Shown: piece after piece, positions 11,910 to 56,203 of the stretch
How the letters are laid out: the number at the start of each line of letters is the position of its first letter
How positions within the stretch are numbered: position 1 is the first letter of the stretch
DNA from: Amoebidium appalachense
Lineage: Eukaryota; Ichthyosporea
Assembly: GCA_963693365.1 (NCBI GenBank)
Contig: CAVNZM010000011.1
Coordinates: forward strand, 496,001-560,000
Direction: 5' to 3'
Length of the DNA stretch: 64,000 nucleotides
Program-made: the position numbers and the translations under genes
Notes under the pieces: generated by a model
Databases searched by the model: none
What the model saw: the letters and a program-made list of their open reading frames with translations, nothing else
Told to the model about the DNA's origin: nothing

Positions 11910-11915
11910 AATAAA
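11910..11915 (+). terminator. AATAAA polyadenylation signal almost touching the stop codon
   Basis: The hexamer starts five bases after the stop of the T1/BTB gene, which implies a 3' UTR of only about 20-30 nt if it is used. Confidence 0.5.
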
Positions 11916-12375
11916 CCAGCATTTGAAGAGCCACGGTTGCCGTTCCTCCAATCTCCCCCCCCCCCCCCCCCCCCCTTCTGTACACCCCCTCCCCCCCGTC
12001 CCCCCCCCCCCAAAAAAAACAAAAAAAAACACACACCCTCACACACACACGCACACACACACACACACGCGCGCGCGCACACGCACACACAAATGCCTGT
12101 CCTGGTCTGTCACCCTCTCCTTCTCACCCATCCAGCCCCCATATTACAGTTGGAAAAATTACGACCTATCAACACAGATAGGTGCCGACAGGGTGCTGGG
12201 ACATTATCTGTGCGCAGATTTGGTCGAACCTCCATCATGCATGTTACACCGTTGTGCGCAATTACCCACCAGAATGCCATGCCAAAGAACGCAGGGTCTC
12301 CACTAGCCAGAAAAACTTTGGTAGTCGACAAGGTTGAGGAAGTAAGAGTTCTAGACCGAACTCACAACTGCTCAG

Positions 12376-12414
<39 letters not shown>

Positions 12415-12729
12415 CCCCTTCCAAAAAAAACAAAACAAAAAAAAAACACACACACACACCACACAAGCAAACAGTTGGAAACACGAATAAGGAATTCGAA
12501 GAAGGAGAAGGGTGTGGGGGTAATTGTCATACCCGCACCCCCAAATATGCATCCAACCACCTGAACGTACATCCTGAGGGTTCCGTAAGACTGGAAGCAA
12601 ATAAAAATGAAAAACATCCATGTAGAATGCTGCTGCTATCGAAGTGATACCACCCTCATCCCCCGGCTACCCCCCTTGCCCCCCTCCCGCACCTCCCCCC
12701 TCCCCCTCCCCATCGGCCCAAAGACACAT

Positions 12730-12815
12730 CATCCACACATACAAGTACATACCAAATAAATACGAAGGAACTCATCCACACATACAAGTACATACCAAAT
12801 AAATACGAAGGAACT
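12730..12815. repeat. 43-bp direct tandem duplication
   Basis: Two identical adjacent copies, 12730-12772 and 12773-12815, each contain an AATAAA. The perfect identity points to a recent duplication. Confidence 0.85.
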
Positions 12816-13578
12816 ATTGAAACGGAAGGCTGCCTATCCTAGCTTTTATTTAGTGAAACTTCGCGAAATTCGCTTGCGTGGGCAGGGTCTCGAAAATTGT
12901 TGAAGCTCGCTGCCAGAGAATGAGTGAAGGCCTCCAGTAGTTCGAATTCGGAACCACGGGATGGCCCCTGTTGAGATTATCATCAGTTCTGCACACTTCC
13001 ATGTTTTGTTTTCTAGTGCCTTGCATGTCCTGCACCACTAGTTGCAGCCCATTTTCGTTGTTAGCTGTAACAGGTTGTCCGATATACATCCAACATTTCC
13101 CCCTTCCCCACCCACCCACCCACCCACCCACCCTCACACACACATACACATGCAATGCTTTCACGCCATCTCCGCTGCCTTCAGCGTGTCTCATTGACGG
13201 ATGGTGCCCTGGTTTCTGGAACCTAGGCTCAGCGCATGCCACATCCTCATGAATGCATATGCACACCATGGTACCAAGTAACTACATAGCTAAGTAACTG
13301 TGTGTCTTCAAAGAGCTCGCGTGGTTGTTGTTCTCGGTGCCATGGAGGCTTGGTATGGGCTAGGTAGGCCACGGAAGCTGAACCAGCTACAAACGGTCAA
13401 CCAACTGAATTAGTTTGCGTAACGTGTGAGGAACAACTTCGGATACTGCAAAGGACACGTTAACCAGGTAGCAAGCCAGCACTCAACGGTGCGCTCTTGT
13501 GGCAATTGGGTATGCCGTCAGTTTGGCCCTGTCCTCGAGGTGTGTAGTGCTTTGGGCTGACGTGAAGGCCGGTGCAGC

Positions 13579-13581
<3 letters not shown>

Positions 13582-13650
<69 letters not shown>

Positions 13651-13760
13651 CCCCCCCTCTCCCTCTCCCTCTCCCTCTCCCTCTCCCTCTCCCTCTCCCT
13701 CTCCCTTTCCCTCTCCCTCTCCCTCTCCCTCTCCCTCTCCCTCTCCCTCTCCCTCTCCCT

Positions 13761-13817
<57 letters not shown>
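13582..13817. repeat. (CT)n and (CCCTCT)n compound satellite
   Basis: About 67 nt of (CT)n is followed by about 110 nt of the hexamer CCCTCT and then (CT)n again. It is polypurine/polypyrimidine on separate strands and so could form triplex (H-) DNA. Confidence 0.9.
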
Positions 13818-15627
13818 CCCCTCCCTCTCTAAGGCTCTCTCTCTCTTCTTAGGCTATATATTTATAATTATAACTCTCTTTATCTCTTTCTCCATGAATC
13901 TCCCGTTCACAAACGGGTGCCATTTTGGCCAATCATGTCTGTCTGGCGGGCCCAAGCTGATTGGTGAAGAGCGCAGCTTGAGGAGGGCAGAGGAGGGCAA
14001 ACACAGTTTGCTCGAAGCCGTTGGAGTCAAGTTGGCGAATTTTCGGAATGGAAAGGCTCGAGCTCAAAGGGAGGATGCGCTACTACACTCGACACGGGAT
14101 CGCTATAGTAGTTCGGTTCAAATGGGAAGGCTGGGTTAAACAATTTTAAATTAAGATACATGTTTTCTTCTTTTGCTGTAGAAAAGGTGATACAGTCTTC
14201 GTTCTTTTTCCCTTCCTGCCGCGGCTGTTCTTATTCAGCTGCAAGCTTTGAAGCACAAGACCAAGGTACACACACACACAGCTTACGTTGGATGCTTACT
14301 TAATAAAAGTTTTATCCGGCGTAGGGGGCTTAGTATGCGCCATAAGACGTTAAGACATACGCGTTAGGTGGTGTGCTTGTGGCTTGGTAGTGGGGATACG
14401 GAATAGAGCGAAGTTGGCTGCCACCAGCAGCACCCCGACCACCCAGCCCCCCGTGCTCTGACTACGGCGCGCCTTGCGCGGCGTTGCTATGCAGCAAGAT
14501 AGATTGGGCACAGAGCAGAGGGAGGGTTTGCTTGACAGCCAGTGGCGGGCCACTGGCAGGGGGCAGAGAGAATGGCCCAGCCAGTGAAGCAGGATAAGAT
14601 CGACCAATATGTAGGCCCTGCGCCCTCCCTCCCTTCCACGCATACACTCACCCGCCCACGCTCGGTGCATCCACCCTCGTCTGCAACCCTTTGAACGGCC
14701 CCTGTATTATCTACTCTGTTTGCCTCGAGTACCTTGCTGTTCCCCTCCCCCTCCACCCCCCTTGCCCCCCCCCTCCCCCCCCCTCCCTCCCCCTCCCCCC
14801 CCCCCTCCGCCCGCCTCCCCCCTCCCCTCCCCCCCCCCCCCCCCCCACCTCCCCTCTCCCCCCCCCTCCCCCCTCTCCCCCCTCCCCCCCCCCCCCCCCC
14901 CCCTCTGCACCCCCCCCCCTCCCTTCAGTCTGAAGAAGTGCCTGAATTCACAGCACAACGTTGGGCGAATCCTCTTGGATGCAGAATTGTTAAATGATTG
15001 CTGTGCCGTCCTTAGCATGCCGTGAGCTGACTTGTGTATCCTCAGCCAGCCGCACATAGAGGCTAGCACACACACAACCTCCCCTCCCCTCCCCTTCCCC
15101 CTCCACCCCCTCCCCGCCTGCCCTCCCCTCCCCCCTCTCCTGCGCTCCCCCCCCCCCCCCCCCCCCGTGTTAGTGAGAATACACCGAAGAAGAGATTGAA
15201 CAAACACGTGCTTCCCCTTCCATCTAAGCACAATTCCTTGCCCGCTTACTGTCTCACCACCGGTTTTTCTTGAACAGTCGCCCTAGACTCTGTGCCTTAA
15301 ACTTTCCCCCTCCCCCCCTCATCTCCCACACTGCCCCGAAAAAATACGGCTATTTGTGCTAAACAGACTTAGTAAAAAAAAAAAAACCATCTTTTCAAAC
15401 CCCTGTGTGGCTTTCCTAGTTCCTACCCGAACTGTAGCCTCTTTGTTGTGCTATTAGTCCTCCCCTCCCCCCCCCCCCCCCCCCCCCCCCCCCTCCTCCC
15501 CCCCCTTTTCGGCACCCCACTTACCACTTACACAGAGACACACGGTGCTTCATCTGACAATACAGCCCCCCCCCCCCCCCCCCTTTCCCACATATCCCGC
15601 ACTTGTATCCAGCTCTTGGACATCTCA

Positions 15628-15659
<32 letters not shown>

Positions 15660-16002
15660 ACACACACAACACACAAGCACACACAAGCACACACACAAGA
15701 GGGCAGATATATAAACACACACAGGCGCGCATTAACCACCCTATCCCACCCTAACAAACCTCCCGTCTCAACCTAGGCAGAGATTTTTAACCTTATGGCA
15801 TGGGAGGGATATCGCTTGCCCTAATATTCCCTCCTATTCATGTTACACACTTTGGAACACGTGGTTCCATGGGCTCGGCCATTGCCAACCACCCCCCCAA
15901 GTCTTCTAGTGCTGACTCCAACTAGCACCACTCATGTTTGCGCTCGATTTCATCCTGTGAACTCTCCGCACAGCTACAAATTACGCAGAATGCCTACACA
16001 AC

Positions 16003-16125
<123 letters not shown>

Positions 16126-16296
16126 CACATGCACACACACAGGCACACACACACACACGTGCACAACAAACACACGTGTGAAGGAAGAAAGCAGTCATAT
16201 CCCCCCCTCACCCCCCCTCCGCCCCTTCTCCTCCCTTCAACACACAACCACCACGGACACCGCCACCAACACCTAACGCCGTGTTTTGTGGTGCAG

Positions 16297-38205
<21,909 letters not shown>

Positions 38206-39671
38206 TCAGTGCATGGGCATGGTGTCGACCATGTAGCCCTGTGGCATCATATAGTCGTTGCCTAGCCCCAGCCCCATAGGTGCCCCCATGCCCGGCCCAA
38301 CCATGGTGCCGGGACCCGGCCCCATGCTGCCGGCCTGCGGGCGCTTGGCCGGGCATGCCCGAGCAATGTGGCCCATCTGCAGGGTACAGTGTCAGTGCGC
38401 GTGCCCGTGTGCCTGGCCCTACATGTAGCAAACACCTGTCCGAAGCATACATCTGCCACACATGCCTGATGTTGTTGTGTAACGTTTCCTGTACCTCATC
38501 TGATCAAGGAAGACAACTTCTTTGAAACCCCCCTCCCCCCCCCCCCAAAAAAAAGGGGGGGCAAAGAAAAGAAAGGTTTCATGTGAACTTCAGCAGCCCC
38601 TGCTCGCACCCTTCTATTCAACGACAAATTTCGTCTGCTTCGCCCGTCCTGCCATCCGACATCTACGGGAGTGAGTGCAGAATAATGTAGTGTAGTCACA
38701 AAAGCCCATGGTACGCATACTGGCAAGGCCAGAGTTCCAATTTGTGGGGTGAGGGCAACCCACCTGGCCACAGACACGGCAGATGCGCACGTCATTGCTG
38801 GGGACCGGTCCACCCTGGCTGCCTATTGGCGATGCATTACGGTTGCCGTTGGCTGTGGTGCAGGGTACACCAGTCAGTTTAGGCTCAGCCACCATGCACG
38901 GCCCCAGTCCGATGGGTGATAACTTACTGAGTCATCATGCACAGTGAATCAAGCCAGACTCTTCGAACGACTTCAACTCCGGGCCCAAAATAACAACCAA
39001 CAGGCCTCCGAGCACGTGCACAGTAAAAGGTAACGTGCTCACCTTGCTGGGGGGTGGTGTTGTAGTACGAGGGCGTGGGGGGCTGGCTCAGCGACATGGA
39101 GCCGGGGTTGCTAAGGTTCTGGCCGTAGGCAGGGGGGGCCTGGGGCTGGGGGGCCGACATCTGGGGGGCAGGGTAGGGGTAGGGGCCCTGGGGGTAGAAG
39201 GCCGTGCCGTTGACGTTCTGCACCATGCCACTGGCTGCCATGTAGCTCATCATCCTGGGGGGTGGACATATGAGCACTAAATGATAATGAGCGCAGTGGC
39301 TGTGTGCATAACAGCGTCACGTGGCACATGGGTTGCAGGCGAGATTAGTGCCAGTGCATGCCATATGCATGCAGATAAAAATAGTGCCAGTGCATGACGC
39401 ATACATGCAGCCAGTCATTATGCATAAGACCGCACCTTGCCTGCGCCTGGGCCATGTGGTACTTGACCTCCAGCGCCTCCACCGCCTGCTCCATGGCCCG
39501 CAGTGACGTGCCCCGCACTGCTCAAAAAATATCAGCATAGGTATCGTGTGTGCACGTGTGATTTGCTAAAACTGGGGAAGCTCTTTCGAAAGTTTTTCTC
39601 CTTTGAAGAAGTATTTTATGGTTGTGGGCTCCTTCAGGGTGGCCCACTGGGGTGGGGCCCGGGGGGAGAAA

Positions 39672-39705
<34 letters not shown>

Positions 39706-40082
39706 TGCAGAACAGATGCCAAGTACATTTGCGCAACGGAATCACAATTCAAGATAAAACGCATAAACGGGGAGACTCGGAGAGACTCTGAGGGGGGGGG
39801 GGGGGGGGGAGAAAGGGAATGGTAGGAGAGCAGGCTTAATTTATGTAAGTCCAGGTCTAAAGCGGACACAGCGAAACTAACATGCCCGTCTCACCTTCAC
39901 CCCCAATCTGGTTTTCAAACGGCTTTAATTACTGCTTGCCTGCTTATTAAATACGAGATGGGCCATGATGAGAAGTGGCGAAAAAAGAAAGTGGTGGGAA
40001 AGGGGGGGCTCAGAATTGTAATAGTACGAGGTACATGTCAAGTCAACCACCGACAACACAGTGCAGATTTTTACCGCCCTCT

Positions 40083-40121
<39 letters not shown>

Positions 40122-40756
40122 AAACCCGGTGTGGGGGGAGTGGGGGGGGGGGGGGGGGGGGGGGGGGGGCCGGGTAGAAATGCAAGGGGAGGGGAGGGGA
40201 GGGGAGGGGTGGAATAGGGGGGGGGGGGAGGGGGGGGGAAGGGGACTCACCGCGAGGCACACCAGGGCCGAATGCAATACCTGTGGATGGAGAGCCCAAG
40301 TGAGTGGCCATGCAGGCAGCAAGCATGTGCACACAGAGAGGGGGTCACCAACCAGTAAGATACCTGTCTAGCACGCCATCCCCACAAACAAACAAACACC
40401 ACTCAGAACGGGTTCATGGCACTCAGTCATTGAGGAACAGTGTATGTGTGTGTGTGGGGGGGGGGGGGGGGGGGGGGGGGGAGGGGGTTTACACGGTTCA
40501 CATGCAACCCGGGGGGGGGGGGGGGGAGGGGGTTTACACGGTTCACATGCCACCCGGGGGGGGGGGGGGGTCGTACGGTTCAGGCGCATGGCCAGGGAGC
40601 TGAGGGTTGTGGGGCAGACACGGAACAGATGGCCCTTGCCCTGGCACTCGTGGCACACAGGCCCACCGTCCTTGTGCTTCTTGAGTGCATCCATGGGCGA
40701 CGTGCACTGCTTCCCCCTGTCAGTATTGTGCCTCACCCCCCCCCCCCCCTTCCCCC

Positions 40757-40800
<44 letters not shown>

Positions 40801-42169
40801 ACACACACACACGCACACACCGGTGGTGACCCTTCATCGTTTGCACACACAAGCCTTCTTTCGGCGACTTTCAGTTTCTTATTCCTTGGGATAAAACGAA
40901 CAACTTCCACAGGCACTATCCCTTTTCTTTCCGGGCTCTGCCCCGTGTCCCCGCCCAAATCACATGCACACACACACACACACACACACAAACCACAAGC
41001 ACGACTCTTACGTCACCAGGCCACACAGCTCTAGTAGCAATTGCCTCGATCTTTTGCTTATCGTCATTCCCATCTGACTCCCATGCCCCAACTGGGCCAA
41101 TCACGCCACTATCAAAGAAATATTCCCAAAGCCCGGCAGCATGGAAAAAGTTTTCCACAAAACCCATCATCCCAACTTCAAAGATGTTACTACTCTCCGG
41201 GACTATCCTCCCCTTACCCCCCAACCCTTCAAAAAGAGGCCAGCTCAGGCTTCAGTCCCTTCTAAGAGCCTTAACAGCACACAACAACACATAATAGGAA
41301 CTTGGGTGAGCAAACGAAACTTTGTGCACGGCCTGCAGACATGGGAGGAAGAGAGACGAACCGAAACACCACAATAAACGACCAAAAAACAAAAATTTAA
41401 AACAGCTGCCCGATCAGAGTGAGACCAGACTCATCGTGCACACACAAGCTTACGTATCGTAGAGCGCTCATGCACTAAAACATGCTCACAAATTCCTGTA
41501 TACATGATAAGCCACTGGTATTGCATGGGGATGATGGCCATGGAATCGAACGAGGAGGGGGTGGGGGGGGGGGATACCTCTCTGGCCCAGTGGCCCTTGC
41601 CCCCGCAGTTGTAGCACTCGTTGGTGGCGATGGGCTCTGCATCCAGATCCTTCCCGCCCCCCCAGTCAGCACATTCACCACTAGCACTGCCCACCACCCC
41701 ACCAACATAACTGTACAGCCCATGTAAGGAGATTCGAAAAAAAGAGTGGGCCCTGCCTAGTTTCACATGCATTCAAAAAAATAAGGCCATGCCCTGCTCA
41801 CCTTATCTGTGTCGCCATTAAGCGAGAGGGCGCCTGCTGCGCTGGCCAGATCAGCATCGTGGTTGACGGGCAGAATGGCCACATCCACCTTGCCGTTTGC
41901 TACAGACATGGTCACCTGCCAAGTCGAAGATAAGCAGTCAGAGGAAAAGTATTTTTACGAAGCATCTTGAGAGCACGGTGCTTGGCGAGAGATGGGAACG
42001 TTGTCTCCTCGCTCAGAACTGGAAAGTAAACTTGTGCACACCAAACCATTCACCCAAACCGTAGGAACGGGGAAAACAAAACCCCCAGGATGAATTGATA
42101 GTCCCTGGGGTTACATACCTCAGCATTAGCAACAGCAGTGGCAGACGGTTCATTGCTTGAGTCGACCAT
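38206..42169 (-). CDS. CCHC zinc-knuckle RNA-binding-type protein (nine exons)
   Basis: Exons (5' to 3'): 42169-42119, 41915-41802, 41649-41578, 40706-40577, 40280-40251, 39517-39436, 39254-39043, 38852-38764, 38376-38206, giving 316 aa with all phases consistent. Three C-x2-C-x4-H-x4-C knuckles are visible: CYNCGGKGHWARE|C, with its last Cys encoded by the next exon; CHECQGKGHLFRVC; and CRVCGQ|MGHIARAC, again split by an intron. Between knuckles 2 and 3 lie a 30-nt microexon, a helix (AMEQAVEALEVKYHMAQAQ) and a Pro/Gln/Tyr-rich segment. The C-terminus is Gly/Met/Pro-rich. Knuckles of this kind bind single-stranded RNA or DNA (CNBP, Gis2, the SF1 knuckle). There is no KH or QUA2 domain, so it is not SF1/BBP. 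Biological role is unassigned. Confidence 0.85.
40481..40576 (-). repeat. Two echoes of the zinc-knuckle exon 4 donor
   Basis: On the minus strand the true donor CTGAACC|GTACGA is followed by a C-run, then GGCATGTGAACC|GTGTAA, C-run, and again GCATGTGAACC|GTGTAA, C-run. The two complete units are about 45 bp. The segment GCATG(x)TGAACCGT matches the exon end (GCCATGCGCCTGAACCGT) apart from a short gap, so the units look derived from the junction. Confidence 0.65.
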
Positions 42170-44747
42170 TCTCTGCCCTCCTTGGCACATCACACAAGCA
42201 GAAGCACACCAAAATCAGACTGCCGACCCACTGTTCGTAACCCGTCAACAGAGTGTGCTGCCCCAACAAACCACGTTACTCGGGCAAGGCCCTCCCTCCC
42301 TCCCCAGATCAAAAACACACACACAAGCTACGAATCTAGACGCGTGCAACTTTATAGCTATATGCTTTTCTACACTCTCTATGCAAACTATTAGAAACGA
42401 AGGGTACATTAACTTAGAGGAATAAAGTTCAAGCAGTGTGTAGCTTGATCTGCGCCGGCGACCTAGCCGTTAGCGATACGATAACTGGCTGCCGGCAATT
42501 TGTGTGCAGCTCAAATGGGGCACCCAACACCGTGCGAGCACGCGCCAGAGCACGCAGCCTTTTGCTTGCGGCCAAAACTTGCCTGTGTCCACATGCCTTC
42601 TTGCGCTCAAATCCTTTGAAAATGCTTGTGAACGAGAACTAATTTCTCTGTCACGTTTAGCAACTAAGATCGCCCATATTTCTTACCCTTTGTCAAACAG
42701 CCAACAGATCTGTCTCCCGAATCTGTGAACCACTTCACCGTGCTTGTTTAAAACCTTTTTGCCTTACAATAGAAAGGCCTGTGAAGTGCACAGCTTAGCT
42801 TGCGGCCCTGCCTACGCTGAGCTGAAATGTTGTGAAGTTCAAAGAGGAAGGGCCACGCACCGTTAAAAATTTTGCGAGTCCTTGCCGATTGTTCACAGCA
42901 GCTGCCTAGCAAGTGGGCTACGCCGAACGATGCACAACAGTAGGCTGCAACTGGGAAACTTTTTCAACAGCTAGAATTCTACCAAAGACGAACGACCGTA
43001 CTCATGCGGTGGACTAAAAGTAAAAACTGGGCCACCCACCACCTTTTATCTCGCGGCGGGCTCATGTGCCGGATAAAGTGGGTGACACACTGACTCACGG
43101 CACCCACGGCAGCTGGGCGGCGGGTGCTTTTGGGCTGTACAAAAGGATACCCGCTGATAAGTATGAGCAAATATAAGTACATCCAGATGACTGTCGTATT
43201 ATTGACCATGGGCGGGAGATATCTTGTATAAATCATCCCAAAGATAAGTTCAGGTGTGTATAATGCTTGTACCTAGGTGACTTATACATCGTCGGACACG
43301 GTTCAGGCAAGTTTCAGGTATGTCACACGCATATTTTTAGATGCTAAAGCGATCATTTTTTTCGCACAGAGCGCGGCTGGCTCACGTGGAATATGGAGCT
43401 GTGCACAACCGTAGAAGTTGAAGGTAAGAGCCATGAAAATATAGGTCTTATTTCTTGAACACGTGGCAAGCAAAATTTATGCTTTTAGTTGAATTTTTGG
43501 TCGGATTTCTTACCTCTTTGCATCAGCTGGGTGCGTAACATTTCGGACGCGTGATTGTGACGGCAACTGCAACATCCGGTGCGCAGATGTGATTGGCTGC
43601 TCACTCAGCCAAAAATAGTTCCCGGAGTGGTTCACGTGCCTCAAAACCGTCTGATTGGCTTGAGTGCCTAGATTCATTCAAGGACTCGGTGAGTGATTGG
43701 CTGAACCATTGTTTACCAGCATTCTTTCCCAGAATTTGCATGATTTATCTTCAATCAGCTCGCACTGCACGGTTTGCACCAATTTATTCCTTTTTCACGG
43801 GCTCACTCATTTTAGCTAGTCGATGTTATAAACCTAGCCTTATAATAAATATTTTCGCATGATGCATACTAAAATCATTTTTATGTCGATTATATGCCGT
43901 AATCCATGATGGTAACCATGCATGAAGGAACTTCCATCAGCTGAACAGATTGTTTAGACCGGGACGTTTTGATTGGTTCGAGCCTGGAGGGTTGTATTTA
44001 TTCCGCGCGTGCCCCAAATTCTTATCCAGCGTCCGAAAGCACCACCAAAGATTAGACTCGTAACCACAAAGTTCATTCGAAAATGACGATTCAGCAAAAT
44101 AAACAGGCAGAGGCATGATTTACAAATTGTAGTAATAATATATTAAAACCAAATACTCGCGTATATTGGTCGAATGTAAACGTTTCTTCAAGGCTATGTA
44201 AGACGTCGCTGTTGTACGTAGGTTTGAGTCACGCTCACGTGCGCCTCAAAACTATCAGTGTGGAGTGTGGACGCCCAAATTCCCTGCAAAGCTTTTGAGT
44301 GATCCCGAAGTAGTAAAGTTTGGACCCTGGGGCCCAGATCAAGTTGTACAATTTGCCTCCACAACTTAAAAAAAGCTGCGAAAAACCGGATACATAGCTT
44401 AACTTAGTCAAGCGTAATTTGATTATGTTGCGTGTGTGTTCGTGCGTGTGAATGATCGTATCCCACTAGAATCGGGTCTCGGGGGTGGTGAGGGGGCCGT
44501 GGGGACATGCGCCACCAGTGGCACTGTTGACTTGCCATGGTCATGCCATGCGCCTTGTAGCGCTGCGCTGGCCCAGCTGCCCAGCTGCGGCGAGAGCAAC
44601 TTTGAAAAACCTTTGATTTTTTTCCTGTGTAATCAAGGCAATTTTTCCAGGCTCTTTTTTTGTTGGTGTGTACGAACCCTAGGCTACATGTACATACTCA
44701 GTGTGTGCACTTAAGTGCTGCCAACCATGCATGAAATATTGTACAAG

Positions 44748-44748
<1 letters not shown>

Positions 44749-44791
<43 letters not shown>

Positions 44792-44905
44792 CCGCCGCCG
44801 CCGCCGCCGCCGCCCATGGCCCTCTTTTGTTTAAGCCCCCCCCCCCCCCCCCCCCCCCCCGCCGCCGCCGCCGCCGCCGCCGCCCATGGCCCTCTTTTGT
44901 TTAAG
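44749..44905. repeat. Duplicated C-run plus (GCC)n unit
   Basis: A C-run, seven or eight GCC triplets and the flank CATGGCCCTCTTTTGTTTAA occur twice in direct succession, ending near 44844 and 44904. The flanks are identical and only the C-run length differs, so the duplication looks recent. Confidence 0.85.
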
Positions 44906-45779
44906 TCAGAGGCCCCCGTCTTGTGCCCGCGGAGCCTCATCGGCGACCGTTTTGTCAGTGACCGTCGTCACGTGATCTTGCTTTGCCAATTCCGGAGGAG
45001 TCAGACCGACGCTACACTGTGTAGCGGCTATGATAGCTACCTGTAGCACGTAGATCTAGAGCCGGGCATGCAATGCAACACATACGGCGCCCCGGCGTCG
45101 CCAGCGCCGGCGGCAGTCGGCGGCCCAGCTCCCAGCCCCCGGCGACCCCCCGATATGGCCAGTCACTGAGTGGCACCGCCGGTCCGACGACGGTCACCGC
45201 AGCATCATCGTGCACGTGACACACAACACAGTGAGGCACTACCACACACACACGCACACATGTACACACCGTGGCACACACACACATACACACACTGTGA
45301 CACACACACGCACGCACACACACACACACACTGACGTCACACACACATGTACACACGTCACACACACCTGACAAACTTAACATGCACACAGTGTCACACG
45401 GGTGGTCACGTATACACACGCGCACGCGTGTACACACCGGGGGACGGTCAGACCACACACACACACATATTTATATTGCCAGATAGTACCGTGACACACA
45501 AAGCTTCAAACCCGTGGCAGTGTCACCGTGGTCACCATAGATAGAATGCATGATACCCTGTGATTCGAAAGTCAAGCTAATGGCCACACGTGAGTGAACT
45601 TCTGTCCAATCCCGGCCCGGCCCGGGCCTGGCCGGTCGACGGCTCGTTAAGTTGGGACCTCAGGACTGCCCCGTGCAGGCAGGCTGTCAAGGTGCATGCA
45701 TATGTCATGCCCTCACGGCCCCCTGCCTGGTGCTCAGGCTACCCAGGCATTTCGAGAGACTGGACGGACGATGACGGGG

Positions 45780-45856
45780 ACTCGGAGTCGAGAGAGAGAG
45801 AGAAAGAGGTTGAAATTCAGAAAGCTGAAAGAGCTCGAGAGAGCGAGATAGAGAGA

Positions 45857-45891
<35 letters not shown>

Positions 45892-45994
45892 GGGCTGGGA
45901 AGACATAGAGAGGCAGGTCGACGCAGAGAGAGAGAGGGGGCGGGGAGAGAGAGAGAGAGAGGGGGGGGGGGGGGGAGAGAGAGAGAGAGGCCGG

Positions 45995-46071
<77 letters not shown>

Positions 46072-46110
46072 AGGGAAAGAGGGGGTCCGAGGGTGGGGCC
46101 CAGGAGTGGG
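45780..46110. repeat. (GA)n and poly-G compound satellite
   Basis: Alternating GA tracts and G-runs make a polypurine strand of about 300 nt. Confidence 0.85.
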
Positions 46111-46952
46111 GGGAGGGGGGGATTAAAAGACCTCTATTACCCCAGGCCGCGGGAGGGGAGGGGGGGAAGGGGGGGGGGGGGGGGGGATGACCACGGGCCG
46201 CATCAGTTACTTGAGTTGGGGTCAGTGGCCGTGAGCTTCAAGAGAAACCAAGTTAGTCCGCAAATCACCGGTTTATGATATCACTGAGACTGCCGCCATC
46301 ATATTTGCAATGGATTCAAAAATGGGCATGTGGCGCACTCACCAAGTGGCCCTTCGACCGGGTCATTCACCGACCACAAACCCGCTGCCCTTTAATAGTT
46401 ACGTACTACTAGTAGATTTTGAAGGGCCGGCTATTGGTTCCAACACGTGACTATGTACAGCAGCAGCGGCAAGGTAGCGGCTGCGGGGCCCTGGCAGGCC
46501 CCAACTGTGTGTGTATCGTGGTACTGTGATGCTTATGTGCCATTCGTTCGATAGTATGCTTGTAAATGACTAAAAGGGGATCCCCGACGTACTGGTAGAA
46601 TGACTTTAGCATGGGTTACGGCGAGTCCACCCAACCTGGCATCTACAGCGGCTGTTACTATCATCAATGAAACCAACTGCCATAGCCCTTAGGCTATGCG
46701 TGCGCGTGTGTGTGTGCGTGTGCGAGTGTGTGTGTGCGCGCGTGTGTTCGTGAGTGCGGGGGTGTGCGTTCCTATGTGTGTGTGTGTGTGTGTGTGTGCG
46801 TGCGTGTGTGTGCGTGCGTGTGTGCCAGTGTGTGCGTGTATGTGGCGGGGGGGGGGGGGGGGGGGGGGCGTGTAGTGACTTGTGCCCGTGGAACAGAATC
46901 TGATTTGATACCATGTGTACGTGTGTTACAGTGGTCAGCCTGGTTTGCCACA

Positions 46953-46984
<32 letters not shown>

Positions 46985-47267
46985 TGTGTGTGTGTGCGCA
47001 CACACACGCGTGCGCGTGAGCCCGTGTGACATGTGTGTGTGCGCGACACAGCGTGTGCGTACATGTGCGTGTGAGTGTGCATGCAATACCACAGTGTGTG
47101 TGTCTGTCCTGGGTGTGTGTGTGTACACCCGTGCCGGACACTGTGAAATAAACTCTGTCTGATTGCGAGCATTACGTACAGTAAGAGCCACACCACTGGC
47201 CGATGATATCAGTGTAGACGTCCATTGCATTGCTTGCGCTGGTGGCCTTGAGGCGCCTTGTGGGGGT

Positions 47268-56203
<8,936 letters not shown>

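Larger units (their letters stand above)
42170..47267. other. Intergenic region with no supported gene
   Basis: 42170-44700 is unusually free of simple repeats and contains CCAAT/ATTGG motifs (about 43590-43700, 43970) and AT-rich patches, so it may carry upstream regulatory DNA of the zinc-knuckle gene. 44700-46250 is repeat-rich. A plus-strand AATAAA at about 47146 has no gene in front of it that I can identify. Open frames here (89, 92 and 178 codons) are unrecognised or low-complexity. Confidence 0.5.

Noticed and set aside
12850-13269. 139-codon minus-strand frame
   Set aside because: Part is non-repetitive, but I recognise no domain and found no partner exons; not enough to call a gene.
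13499-13852. Ser/Leu/Pro repeat frames
   Set aside because: Product of (CT)n and (CCCTCT)n repeats.
14350-14670. 106-codon minus-strand frame with a possible C-terminal membrane helix
   Set aside because: No family match, and no minus-strand AATAAA nearby; could be chance.
15869-15925. ATGGGCTCGGCC... as first exon of the kinase
   Set aside because: It ends in a stop before any donor of the required phase 0, so it cannot be joined to exon 16297 directly.
38206-42169. SF1/BBP splicing factor
   Set aside because: The third knuckle resembles that of SF1, but no KH/QUA2 domain is encoded and there are three knuckles.
44698-44940. Pro/Ala and Gly/Ala frames over the duplicated (GCC)n unit
   Set aside because: Simple-repeat translation only.
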